Part shown: piece after piece, positions 45,095 to 53,722 of the stretch
Numbering within the stretch: position 1 is the first letter of the stretch
Layout of the letters: each line of letters starts with the position of its first letter
Assembly (NCBI RefSeq): GCF_002871345.2
Contig: NZ_CP136964.1
Span: 62,001-126,000 of the forward strand
Reading direction: 5' to 3'
Length of the DNA stretch: 64,000 nucleotides
Source: Nosocomiicoccus massiliensis
Lineage (GTDB): Bacteria; Bacillota; Bacilli; Staphylococcales; Salinicoccaceae
Notes under the pieces: model-generated
The model's input: the letters and a program-made list of their open reading frames with translations, nothing else
What the model was told of the DNA's origin: nothing
Databases searched by the model: none
Program-made: the position numbers and the translations under genes

Positions 45095-46417
45095 GTGACT
45101 AAAACTTCAAGGAAAGTTAATAAAACAGATGATGCTTGGAATAAACTTTTTGAAAAATATAATATTAAAGACGAAGTTGAGAATAATGGTTTCTTCAGAA
45201 TTACTTCAACTCAAATTAATGAGTTTAGAGAAGCTAGACTCATGACTAAGTTTGACCACTCAAATCAGTTACCTACTTTGTTTTCTGAAAATAACTTTTC
45301 AATACTACCAGATACAAGAGGAACTTATATTATTGGTAGATTCAAGGCTTATGAAAAACTTAAAATGATTCCAACAAAGCCAAAGTTTGTTAAATTACCA
45401 GAGTATATTGAAACGATAGATATTCACAATATTACGAGTGAAGCGGTTGCTTTAAACGTGGCGCATGCTTCTGGTATGGTCGATGAAGTTATGAACAAAG
45501 TTCAAAATAAAGATACAAGTGAGAAAAGTGTTCTAACCCTAACAGGACGAATGAGTTCGGGTAAATTATTCTATAAGATCAACACTCGTAGTAAGTTGAA
45601 TGATGAAGTTTATAATTTTGAAGTAACAAATAGCCAAGTTGAGATAGACGGAAGTTATGAAGATGATAGTTCCATTGCTTTAATTGAAGCTAAGGCAAAA
45701 GTTCCAAAAGATTTTATGATACGTCAACTTTATTATCCATTTAGAGTAATAAACTCAATAACAGATAACAAAAAGATACTTCCGATATTTTTTACATTCG
45801 CTGATGACGTGTTTTATTTTAGTGTTTATGAATTTACAGATGCTATGAATTACTCGAGTATCAAATGGAAAGGGCAATACAGCTTCATACTCAATGAGAA
45901 CTTGAATCTGGATATTAGACATATTCATAATTTTATAGAAAAAACACCTATGAAATATGAACCTAATGATGTTGTTTACCCACAAGCAGATAATGTGATG
46001 CGTTTATTAGATATGATTGACTATTTAGTTGAACCGAAGAGCAAAGAAGAATTAGCAAAAGAATATGAGTTTAATATAAGGCAAAGTGATTATTATGCCA
46101 ATGCACTCGTGTTTTTAGGGCTTGCGCAGAAGCAAACGGACTTAAAGTTTTCATTATCAAAGCTTGGCCAAAAAATTCAAAAAATGTATAACAATAATGA
46201 AAGAAATAAAATCATTATTGAGTGTATGCTACAATACAACACTCTCAGAAAGGCATTCTTATATTATGAAGAGCATGGGCCAAATGGGTTTAATAAATAT
46301 GTATCAGGAATTTTATTAAACAATATACATTCAATCCAATCAGAGTCGACGGCAAAACGTCGTGCAGGGACAGTAAAAGGTTGGATAGAATGGATTTATA
46401 GTGTGACGAGTAAATAA
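45095..46417 (+). CDS. Probable type II restriction endonuclease, PD-(D/E)XK type
   Basis: The 440-residue protein starts at GTG 45095 after TAAGTAGGTGA. It shows the PD-(D/E)XK pattern: Asp185 in VEIDGSY, then Glu198-Ala-Lys200 in ALIEAKAK, followed by QLYYPFR. The C-terminal part (about 310-375, SKEELAKEYEFNIRQSDYY) looks like a winged helix, perhaps for target recognition. It is larger than DpnII (about 290) and of a different family. Coupling to the methylase supports the restriction role. Base composition is lower in GC than the core genes, as expected for acquired DNA. Confidence 0.8.
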   Translation: MTKTSRKVNKTDDAWNKLFEKYNIKDEVENNGFFRITSTQINEFREARLMTKFDHSNQLPTLFSENNFSILPDTRGTYIIGRFKAYEKLKMIPTKPKFVKLPEYIETIDIHNITSEAVALNVAHASGMVDEVMNKVQNKDTSEKSVLTLTGRMSSGKLFYKINTRSKLNDEVYNFEVTNSQVEIDGSYEDDSSIALIEAKAKVPKDFMIRQLYYPFRVINSITDNKKILPIFFTFADDVFYFSVYEFTDAMNYSSIKWKGQYSFILNENLNLDIRHIHNFIEKTPMKYEPNDVVYPQADNVMRLLDMIDYLVEPKSKEELAKEYEFNIRQSDYYANALVFLGLAQKQTDLKFSLSKLGQKIQKMYNNNERNKIIIECMLQYNTLRKAFLYYEEHGPNGFNKYVSGILLNNIHSIQSESTAKRRAGTVKGWIEWIYSVTSK

Positions 46418-46873
46418 TAATGACTCACAAATTTCAGAGAGTTTAAACCATGAAAATTTTATTTCCTCTCTTGTAAAATTTCGTAATTATCACTCTCATT
46501 ATTTTCAAAAAAACTAAGCTAAGTTTGAGATAGATGATATGACCATTATTTATTTGCTAAGAAGTATTGCTAAAGATTTTATACTAGAAAAGATGGGGTC
46601 AAAGAATCATTTACAACTACTTTTCAAGGATAATATGAATTTATGCCATTAGACATAAATTAATTTATTTAGGTTGATAATTAAGCAGTTTATAACTATA
46701 TAAATTCTACTTAAAAGACTTTTGTTTTTGTACTCCTCTAAACTTTAGAATAGAGGAGTATTTTTAATTTCTATCATGTTTTAATAGATATTCAATTTTT
46801 CTACATAATTATGTTGATTTATAGTAACAAAAGTAATTTAAACTTATAATAAATATAGAAAGGAGGTTCTCCG
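46418..46873. other. Intergenic region after the restriction gene
   Basis: Very AT-rich, with no frame that has both a ribosome site and a useful length. It contains one hairpin terminator (46731-46765). I see no repeat or RNA gene in it. Confidence 0.6.
46731..46765 (+). terminator. Terminator hairpin in the gap before the DUF4177 gene
   Basis: TACTCCTCTA pairs with TAGAGGAGTA around a ten-base loop, followed by TTTTT. Confidence 0.75.
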
Positions 46874-47068
46874 ATGTATATCTATGACATTGTCTCACTA
46901 TCCGTATCTGAAAAGAGAGAGGGACTCAGTTTAAAAGACAATTACTCAAATATCATTCAACAAAAGGCTCAAGAGGGATGGCGTTTTGTTCAACTTGTCA
47001 ACTTAACAAACTTATCAAGAGAACAACGAAGAATCAATCTAATTTTTGAGAAAAAGGAGAGAAAGTAA
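46874..47068 (+). CDS. DUF4177 domain small protein
   Basis: The 64-residue soluble protein begins MYIYDIVSLSV and has the DUF4177 core: LKDNYSNIIQQKAQEGWRFV then a beta strand INLIFEKK. Family function is unknown. A strong AAGGAGG precedes the ATG, and its stop overlaps the start of the next gene by one base (TAATG), so the two are cotranslated. Confidence 0.85.
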   Translation: MYIYDIVSLSVSEKREGLSLKDNYSNIIQQKAQEGWRFVQLVNLTNLSREQRRINLIFEKKERK

Positions 47069-47577
47069 TGTCAACTCTAAGTTTAAGATTTTTAAAGATT
47101 TTTGTATTATTCATCACTGGTTTATTTGGACTTTTTGTCTTTGCAGGAAATCTCATGGATTATAATTCAAATTACCAATTTGTCCATCATGTTCTATCTA
47201 TGGATACAACCTTTGAAGGCAATGCACTCATGTGGAGAGCTATTGAAAGTACGACAATTCATACGATTGCATATTGGGGAATTATTATCGCAGAAGGTCT
47301 ATTTTCTTTACTCGCATTTATTGGAGTATATCGTATGATAAAGGCTGTTAAAAAACCTGGTAAAGACTTTAATAAAGCTAAAGATTTTGGTTTTTACGCT
47401 TATTTGCTAGGTTTTACGATTTGGTTTGTTGGATTTATCGTAGTTGGTAGCGAATGGTTCGCTATGTGGCAATCACAAATCTGGAATGGTAAAGAAACAG
47501 CTATGAGTATTTCAACTCTCTGGGCAGCTTTTGTAATTTTACTAGCTCTTAAGGATGAAGATTTAATAGATGGTTAA
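47068..47577 (+). CDS. DUF2165 family membrane protein
   Basis: The 169-residue protein has four predicted membrane helices (about 8-28, 68-90, 108-130 and 148-163) and conserved stretches GNLMDYNSNYQFVHHVLSMD and GSEWFAMWQSQIWNG, typical of DUF2165 (predicted small integral membrane) proteins. No function is established. It is coupled to the DUF4177 protein by a one-base overlap and ends before a strong terminator. Confidence 0.85.
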   Translation: MSTLSLRFLKIFVLFITGLFGLFVFAGNLMDYNSNYQFVHHVLSMDTTFEGNALMWRAIESTTIHTIAYWGIIIAEGLFSLLAFIGVYRMIKAVKKPGKDFNKAKDFGFYAYLLGFTIWFVGFIVVGSEWFAMWQSQIWNGKETAMSISTLWAAFVILLALKDEDLIDG

Positions 47578-47614
47578 TGAATATTTTATTAATAGTTCAA
47601 GTGAAAATTTTGCT

Positions 47615-47663
47615 CTACGCCTCTAAAGTTGATTTATGAAATTCAACTTTAGGGGTGTTTTTG
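47615..47663 (+). terminator. Terminator after the DUF2165 gene
   Basis: ACGCCTCTAAAGTTGA pairs with TTCAACTTTAGGGGTGT around a nine-base loop, followed by T residues. Confidence 0.9.
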
Positions 47664-47768
47664 TTTGAAAAAAGAGAATAACCTTGTGATATTTTTTATT
47701 CTGCTCAATGTTTATTGTTAAAAATTATCATAATAAAACATAAAGTTGTTATATATTATCAAAAACAG

Positions 47769-47797
47769 TTTACATTTTGTGAAATAATCAATACAAT
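47769..47797 (+). promoter_or_regulatory. Promoter of the deoR-dtnK-pdxA2-gntP operon
   Basis: TTTACA (47769-47774), a 17-bp spacer and TACAAT (47792-47797). A similar promoter-like stretch occurs after the operon at 52419-52446. Confidence 0.55.
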
Positions 47798-47815
47798 AAA
47801 AATTAGGTGATGCGA

Positions 47816-48565
47816 TTGTCTAAGGAATCTAGAAAGTCTAAAATTATAGAGTTTTTAAGTGAACATGAAACTTTGACAATTACGTCTATTGCAAAGTTTC
47901 TTGAGGTATCTGAAATGACAGTAAGAAGATACTTGAAAGAGTTAGAGGATGACGAAATTGTTCTTGGTACTAATAATGGTTATATGCTCATGGATAATAT
48001 AACAACAGAGTTACCTTTTTTTAAAAAACAGTTAGTCAAAGTAGACGAGAAAAAAGAGATAGCTATTAAGGCGCTTAGTTTTATTAAGCCGAATGATCAT
48101 ATATTTTTAGATGCTGGGACTACAACTTTTGAATTAGCTAAATTACTAAAGGATGTTAATTTTCCTTTAACAATTGCGACTAATGATATTAAATCTTCAT
48201 CTATTTTAGTGGATAGTCATCACACTGTAATTTTAACCGGAGGCATTATTCAGAACAATGTTGGTTCTATGTACGGGGTACATACAATTAGGTATTTAGA
48301 AGAATCAAAGTTCGATGTCTCTTTTGTTGCAACAGAAGCGATTTTTGACGGTTCAATTTATGCGCCGACAAGAGAAAAGGCTTTTATCAAAAAACTAATG
48401 ATTGAGAGTGGGTATACTTCGTACTTATTAGTGGATGATAGTAAGTTTGACCGTTATTCTTATTCTAAAATTGCAAACTTAGACAAGTTTGATGGTATTG
48501 TCGTAAACAGTGAGTTAGATGATGTTACTAAGAACTGTATAGAGCAATTTACAAAAGTGATTTGA
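47816..48565 (+). CDS. DeoR family transcriptional regulator of the four-carbon acid sugar operon
   Basis: The protein has an N-terminal DeoR helix-turn-helix (LTITSIAKFLEVSEMTVRRYLKEL, about 17-45) and a C-terminal sugar-phosphate-binding DeoRC domain with FLDAGTTTFELAKLL and ATNDIKSSSIL. I chose TTG at 47816, 5 bp after AGGTGA; ATG at 47810 and GTG at 47807 are in frame but lack a ribosome site. About 249 residues. It probably represses its own operon until a phosphorylated intermediate binds. Confidence 0.9.
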   Translation: MSKESRKSKIIEFLSEHETLTITSIAKFLEVSEMTVRRYLKELEDDEIVLGTNNGYMLMDNITTELPFFKKQLVKVDEKKEIAIKALSFIKPNDHIFLDAGTTTFELAKLLKDVNFPLTIATNDIKSSSILVDSHHTVILTGGIIQNNVGSMYGVHTIRYLEESKFDVSFVATEAIFDGSIYAPTREKAFIKKLMIESGYTSYLLVDDSKFDRYSYSKIANLDKFDGIVVNSELDDVTKNCIEQFTKVI

Positions 48566-48577
48566 GGAGTTATCTAA

Positions 48578-49858
48578 GTGAAAATTGGAATTATAGCAGA
48601 CGATTTAACAGGAGCGAATGCCACGGGTGTACGTATGAGTAAAAGTGGATTTCGTCCAGCAACTTACTTTTATAACAAGGATATTATAAGTAATGAAAAT
48701 ATCGATACTGTAATTATTGATACTGATAGTAGATATTTAAGCAAGGATATCTTAAAGACACGTATAAATCAATCGCTTGAGAGCCTGTTTAAGTGTGACA
48801 TTGATTTTATTTGTAAGCGGATTGATTCGACGATGCGTGGTAATGTTGGCAACGAAATTGACTTACTACTTGATTATGTTGATGAAGATAATGTAGCCGT
48901 TGTTGTACCTTCATTTCCTGATTCAGGTCGAGTTACTATTGGTGGATACTTAGTTGTTAATAATATTCCATTACATAAAACGGATGTGGCCAATGATCCA
49001 ATTATGCCAATTAACACGTCTTGTATTTCAGAGATAATAGAAAGCCAGTCTAAATACGAAGTTGGTTTAATGACTATTAATGAATTATCAGGCAATTGTG
49101 ATGAGTTTATCGAAAAGTTTAAAGGTATAACACAAACTGGTAAGAGAATTGTTGTGATTGATGCAGCGACCAATCAAGATATTGAATTTATTGCAGAGTC
49201 ATTATCGAAGGTGAATTTACCTATTATACCTGTCGACTCAGGACCTTTCACAGCAGCATATTCAAAATTTAAAGTAAATCAAAAAGTAGATAACAGCAAA
49301 ATTATTGTAACAGTCGGTAGTGCAACAAAAGTAACAGAGAAGCAGTTAACTTATCTAATAGATCGTATGAATATTAAGCCTGTTGTTCCAGACATATATA
49401 AGCTTGCCTCTTTTGATGATAATTTTGAAAATGAAATTAACCGTTGTGTAAGACAAGCAAAGCTAAAATTAAAAACAAGTGAAACAGTCATTATTACAAC
49501 TAATGAAGAGAATCTTGTCATTATTGATATACAAAAGCTAGCGAAAGAAAATAATGTACAACCAGAAGAAGTTACTAAACGAATTACTGATGGTTTGGCA
49601 ATAATTACTAAAAAAGTAATTGATGAGACTGATTATAGTATTAAAGGATGCTTTACAAGTGGTGGGGATGTGACAGCATCACTAACTACTATTATGAATG
49701 CCAACGGTATTACTTTGATAGATGAGGTTGCTCCATTAACAGCATATGGAACGCTCATTGATGGTGAATATGATGGTCTTCCAATCATTACTAAAGGCGG
49801 TATGATTGGTGATATTAGAACAATATATGAAGCAATAAAATATTTAAAAGCGACTTAA
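48578..49858 (+). CDS. dtnK: Four-carbon acid sugar kinase (D-threonate kinase type, DUF1537)
   Basis: DtnK/OtnK enzymes phosphorylate four-carbon sugar acids at C4. The 426-residue protein starts at GTG 48578 after GAGGAG. It has the N-terminal substrate domain IGIIADDLTGANATGVRMSK and KRIDSTMRGNVGNE, and a C-terminal nucleotide-binding domain with FTSGGDVTASL and KGGMIGD. With PdxA2 and no separate aldolase or decarboxylase, the known D-threonate route (kinase, then oxidation and decarboxylation to dihydroxyacetone phosphate) fits best; D-erythronate or L-threonate remain possible. Confidence 0.88.
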   Translation: MKIGIIADDLTGANATGVRMSKSGFRPATYFYNKDIISNENIDTVIIDTDSRYLSKDILKTRINQSLESLFKCDIDFICKRIDSTMRGNVGNEIDLLLDYVDEDNVAVVVPSFPDSGRVTIGGYLVVNNIPLHKTDVANDPIMPINTSCISEIIESQSKYEVGLMTINELSGNCDEFIEKFKGITQTGKRIVVIDAATNQDIEFIAESLSKVNLPIIPVDSGPFTAAYSKFKVNQKVDNSKIIVTVGSATKVTEKQLTYLIDRMNIKPVVPDIYKLASFDDNFENEINRCVRQAKLKLKTSETVIITTNEENLVIIDIQKLAKENNVQPEEVTKRITDGLAIITKKVIDETDYSIKGCFTSGGDVTASLTTIMNANGITLIDEVAPLTAYGTLIDGEYDGLPIITKGGMIGDIRTIYEAIKYLKAT

Positions 49859-49876
49859 AATTAGGAGGAAATTTTT

Positions 49877-50878
49877 ATGAATAAAAAAGCAATTATAGCA
49901 GTACCAATGGGAGATCCAGCTGGAATTGGTCCAGAAATCACAGTGAAATCATTTTTAAATAAAGAAGTATTAAATAGTGCAAACATCGTTGTAGTTGGTG
50001 ACAAAGATGTCATAGAAAGAGCATTAGAAATTACCGCAACAGACTTAAATGTTAACGTTATTGAATCGGTAAAAGATGCGAAGTTTGCAACTGATACGAT
50101 TGATTTAATTGACATGAACAATGTAGATATGGATACATTTAAATTTGGCGAAATTCAAGCACAGTGTGGTCAAGCAGCATTTGATTATATTGAAAAAGCA
50201 ATTGACCTTGCGATGAAACACGAAGTAGATGCTCTCGCAACGACACCTATTAACAAAGAATCGTTATACGCAGCAAAAGTACCGTTTATCGGTCATACAG
50301 AAATGCTAGAAGAACTTACGAATTCACACGATCCGTTAACAATGTTCCAAGTGTTAAACTTAAGAATTTTCTTCTTAACACGTCACTTATCTCTAAAAGA
50401 TGCAATTGACCAAATGACTAAAGAGCGTGTGCGTGATTATATTGAACGTTCTTATGATGCGTTAATTAAGTTAGGCGTAGAGTCACCAAAACTTGCCGTT
50501 GCTGGTTTAAATCCACATAGTGGGGAGAACGGATTATTTGGTATGGAAGAGGTAGAAGAAATCACTCCTGGTATTAAGTCAGCACAAGAAGACGGATTTG
50601 ATGTAACTGGTCCAGTTCCTGCAGATTCCGTATTTTTCCAAGCATTAAATGGTAAATATGACGCAGTAATTTCTTTATATCATGACCAAGGTCATATCGC
50701 TGCTAAAATGACGGACTTTCATAAGACAATTTCAATTACAAACGGATTACCATTCCTAAGAAGTTCTGTTGACCACGGTACAGCATTTGACATTGCTGGT
50801 AAAAATATCGCTTCAAGTGAATCGATGGAAGAAGCAATTAAATTAGCAGGAGAATATGCGCTTAGCTTTAGAAATTAA
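49877..50878 (+). CDS. pdxA2: PdxA2-type 4-phospho-D-threonate/erythronate dehydrogenase
   Basis: PdxA2 enzymes oxidise the phosphorylated acid sugar with NAD; this differs from vitamin B6 PdxA by context. The 333 residues hold IAVPMGDPAGIGPEI, the metal ligand in GHTEMLEEL, GLNPHSGENGLFGMEE and YHDQGHIAAK. AGGAGGAAA lies upstream. Codon use is less AT-rich than the two genes before it. A small hairpin (AGGCGC / GCGCCT, 50880-50899) separates it from the permease gene. Confidence 0.9.
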   Translation: MNKKAIIAVPMGDPAGIGPEITVKSFLNKEVLNSANIVVVGDKDVIERALEITATDLNVNVIESVKDAKFATDTIDLIDMNNVDMDTFKFGEIQAQCGQAAFDYIEKAIDLAMKHEVDALATTPINKESLYAAKVPFIGHTEMLEELTNSHDPLTMFQVLNLRIFFLTRHLSLKDAIDQMTKERVRDYIERSYDALIKLGVESPKLAVAGLNPHSGENGLFGMEEVEEITPGIKSAQEDGFDVTGPVPADSVFFQALNGKYDAVISLYHDQGHIAAKMTDFHKTISITNGLPFLRSSVDHGTAFDIAGKNIASSESMEEAIKLAGEYALSFRN

Positions 50879-50879
50879 T

Positions 50880-50899
50880 AGGCGCATATTCTAGCGCCT
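50880..50899 (+). other. Small intercistronic hairpin
   Basis: AGGCGC pairs with GCGCCT around an eight-base loop, followed by TT only. It may protect or modulate the mRNA between pdxA2 and the permease gene. Confidence 0.45.
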
Positions 50900-50921
50900 T
50901 TCATAAATAGGGGGAACTATT

Positions 50922-52313
50922 ATGGAAGTATCTTCAGCACAAATGATCTTAGGTCTAATTGTGGCAATTGTTTTGTTAATTTTTCTCGTATTAAAAACGA
51001 GAGTTCACGTGTTTTTAGCATTAACAATTTCCGCAATTATTGCTGGTTTAATTGGTGGTATGGAACCGACTGACGTCGTCACAGCCGTCTCACAAGGATT
51101 TGGTTCGACACTAGGCTCGATAGGTATTATTATCGGTTTTGGTATCATGATTGGTAAAGTGATGGAGATTTCTGGTGCTGCCGAAAGATTAGCCTATCAA
51201 GTCGTTAAATTTGTCGGAAAGAAAAAAGAAGAATGGGCGATTGCATTAGCAGGATACATCATTTCAATTCCAATATTTGTAGACTCAGCATTCGTTATTT
51301 TACATCCTTTAGTTAAAGCGTTGTCTCGCCAAACAGGTAAATCTGTAATTACACTTGGTGTAGCACTCGGTATCGGTTTAGCTGCAACACACCATGCTGT
51401 ACCACCAACACCTGGACCACTCGGGGTAGCAGGTATTTTTGGTGCAGATATCGGACTAATGGTATTACTTGGTTTAGTTATCTCAATACCAGTCGTAATT
51501 TCAGGTGTATTATACGCACAGTGGTTAGGAAAGAAGATTTATCAGTTGCCTGAAGCGGATGGTGAGGGGTATTATCGTCCGACAACTGAAGAAGTGTTTG
51601 AAGATTTTAAAAACCAGGCGAGTGAACGTGAAAAGGAATTACCAGGTTTTACGTTATCGCTGATGCCAATTTTAATTCCGTTATTACTGATCTTTTTAAA
51701 CACAGGTATTAATGCACTCGTTGAAATCGATGTTATACATATAAATGAAACAGTGCATTCTTATATAACGTTTTTAGGTAGCCCAATTATTGCAGTAGCG
51801 ATTGGATTACTATTTGCATTATTTACATTAGCAAAACGTTTTACTGTAGAAGAAACACTCGAAGAACTTGAAGTTGGTTTAAATAATGCTGGAATTATTT
51901 TACTTGTCACAGGAGCAGGTGGCGCATTTGGTGCAGTGTTAAGGGAGAGTGGTGCAGGTACAGTTATTGCAGAAGAAGTAGTAACTTGGAGTGTTCCAGC
52001 AGTACTTATTCCCTTCTTAATTGCCACATTTGTTCGACTTATCCAAGGATCAGGTACAGTTGCTATGATTACTGCAGCTTCAATTTCTGCACCAATACTT
52101 GGTAATTTAGATATTAATCCAGTACTTGCAGCTCAAGCAGCGGCATTTGGTGCGATGATTTTCTCTTATTTTAATGATTCTTTATTCTGGGTTGTTAATA
52201 GAATGATGGGAATCAAAAAAGTTAAAGAACAGGTACTTGTTTGGTCAGTTCCAACAACAATTGGTTGGGCTGTATCAGGAATTACATTAGTTATTTTAAG
52301 TTTATTCATATAA
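50922..52313 (+). CDS. GntP family sugar-acid permease
   Basis: GntP permeases are proton symporters for gluconate and related sugar acids. The 463-residue protein has about 12-13 membrane helices and family motifs: GSIGIIIGFGIMIGKVME, FVDSAFVILHPL, HHAVPPTPGP, and VRLIQGSGTVAMITAAS near the end. AGGGGG precedes the ATG. It is the last gene of the operon, so it most likely imports the four-carbon acid that DtnK phosphorylates. Confidence 0.92.
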   Translation: MEVSSAQMILGLIVAIVLLIFLVLKTRVHVFLALTISAIIAGLIGGMEPTDVVTAVSQGFGSTLGSIGIIIGFGIMIGKVMEISGAAERLAYQVVKFVGKKKEEWAIALAGYIISIPIFVDSAFVILHPLVKALSRQTGKSVITLGVALGIGLAATHHAVPPTPGPLGVAGIFGADIGLMVLLGLVISIPVVISGVLYAQWLGKKIYQLPEADGEGYYRPTTEEVFEDFKNQASEREKELPGFTLSLMPILIPLLLIFLNTGINALVEIDVIHINETVHSYITFLGSPIIAVAIGLLFALFTLAKRFTVEETLEELEVGLNNAGIILLVTGAGGAFGAVLRESGAGTVIAEEVVTWSVPAVLIPFLIATFVRLIQGSGTVAMITAASISAPILGNLDINPVLAAQAAAFGAMIFSYFNDSLFWVVNRMMGIKKVKEQVLVWSVPTTIGWAVSGITLVILSLFI

Positions 52314-52326
52314 TTATTTATAATAT

Positions 52327-52367
52327 GAAAGCTCTCTTCATAGTATTATGAAGAGAGCTTTTTTTCT
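52327..52367 (+). terminator. Terminator after the gntP-type gene
   Basis: AAAGCTCTCTTCAT pairs with ATGAAGAGAGCTTT around AGTATT, followed by T residues. Confidence 0.93.
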
Positions 52368-52748
52368 TTCATATATATATCATTTAATAATAAAAATATT
52401 TTAAAACTTTATAAAACATTTACATATTTTGCAAAATAATTATAATAAAAACTAGATGATACCGTTACCTTAAAACAGATTGCTAAGAGGTATATTTAAC
52501 AATTTAGTTTATATAGAGCGCTTACTGGGAAAGAGAACGGTATAAGAATATCTGTTCTATTTTGACCTAGATTGTTATTTCTGTTGAACTCTGTAAGTGA
52601 CAATACTTATATAGGAGGCACAGCTAATTGAGAAATAAACATTCTATTCTTCTTACTTCTATATTGAAGGATTTCGGGATACATATGGGAAAAGAAGTTT
52701 TGTAAACAGATATAAAATCTTTTCATACTAAATATTGGAGTAATTCTA
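52368..52748. other. Intergenic region with a decayed copy of the deoR promoter
   Basis: TTTACA (52419-52424) and TATAAT (52441-52446), then AATAAAAACTAGATGAT, resemble the region before deoR (47766-47815) over about 50 bp, with small gaps. The rest shows no gene. A 25-codon frame from TTG 52628 to 52705 has a good AGGAGG site but no recognisable product. Confidence 0.5.
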
Positions 52749-53349
52749 ATGAAAAATACTTAATCTATTATTCGTAATGGGACTATCGTTCGTGCTAGTT
52801 GCGTGTGGTGATAGTTAGGATGACAATGAGAAAGATACAACGAAAGAAGAAAATGAAACAGAAGAAGTAAATAAAGAAGAATCATCAGAAAGAGATGATA
52901 AGACTGATGAAAAAGTAGTAGAAGTCGGAGAGGCTGTCGATGTAGAAAGCTTTGAGTGGGATGTTCCGTATCAGGTAACCGTAAATTCTGTTGATCTTGT
53001 TAGTGAATATAATGGTGAAGATATTACAGAATATGTTAGTAATGCTGATGAGAACATTAAATTTCTTGTAGCGAATACTATAATAAAGAATACTAGTGAT
53101 GAACCTATGATTACAGGAGAGTACGTGATTCCTAGACTTGGTATTGATAAAGGAGGCAGTGGTGAAAGTTTCATTTTTGAGTTGTCAGAAGAAGAGCTCT
53201 CAAAAGAAATTGCACCTGGTGAAGAAGTAGAATTGGATTTTGTATTTATACAAGATCTACTAACTGTTCGTGATCCAGAAGGGAATGTATATTTACATTT
53301 CGAAGGAATGAGAGATGATCAAAAAACATACAGAATACCTACAAAATAA
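52749..53349 (+). pseudogene. Broken lipoprotein gene (frameshift plus in-frame stop)
   Basis: From ATG 52749 the first codons are one base out of frame with the rest. In the main frame the sequence encodes a lipoprotein signal LNLLFVMGLSFVLVACGDS with lipobox LVAC, then TAG at 52816-52818, then 176 residues: an acidic Glu/Lys-rich linker and a beta-rich domain like the DUF4352/DUF5067 lipoproteins (FEWDVPYQVTVNSVDL, IPRLGIDKGGSG, LHFEGMRDDQKTY). Two separate lesions make it a probable pseudogene; an 80-residue fragment starts at ATG 53107. A strong terminator follows. Confidence 0.75.
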
Positions 53350-53361
53350 TCTATAATGTAT

Positions 53362-53407
53362 CCATGTTTAACGGATGATTGATATCCGTTAAACATGGGT
53401 TTTCTTT
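53362..53407 (+). terminator. Terminator after the lipoprotein pseudogene
   Basis: CCATGTTTAACGGAT pairs with ATCCGTTAAACATGG around GATTGAT, followed by a T-rich tail that runs into the direct repeat. Confidence 0.92.
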
Positions 53408-53448
53408 TTATTTTTAGAAAATTTTTATTAGTAGTATTCTACTATGAT
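53401..53448. repeat. Direct repeat, left copy, flanking the ABC importer operon
   Basis: TTCTTTTTATTTTTAGAAAA followed by a T run and ATTAGTAGTATTCTACTA.GAT. It matches 58559-58604 except for one T fewer and one T/C change. It contains the inverted repeat TAGTAG-TATT-CTACTA. Confidence 0.85.
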
Positions 53449-53722
53449 GGACACGTCTTATCCTCAGTCAAATCCAACTGCTCTTCGTTCAGCACTCTTA
53501 TTAGAAACATAACTGCTAATTTTAAAAATAAAACCAAAGTGACTTTTTAAAAATTTAAGTATGGAAGTAAAAATTATGATATATTCATGTGTGTTGATAT
53601 ATAGATAGAAGGTTTCATGTATCAAAAGTTAAAGATGCGCATCTTTTTTTCAATTGATAAAACAACCAAAATCATGGAAAATATAATCAATAGAATAAAC
53701 TATTTATACTAAGGAGACCAAA
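53449..53722. other. Upstream region of the ABC importer operon
   Basis: No gene is seen. The perfect palindrome AAAGATGCGCATCTTT (53632-53647) is followed by more T residues and could be a terminator or an operator. TATAAT at 53682-53687 may be the -10 element of the operon; no good -35 is visible at 17 bp. Confidence 0.5.

Noticed and set aside
52628..52705. 25-codon frame from TTG with AGGAGG upstream
   Set aside because: The ribosome site is good but the peptide has no recognisable features and the region is decaying; not supported as a gene.
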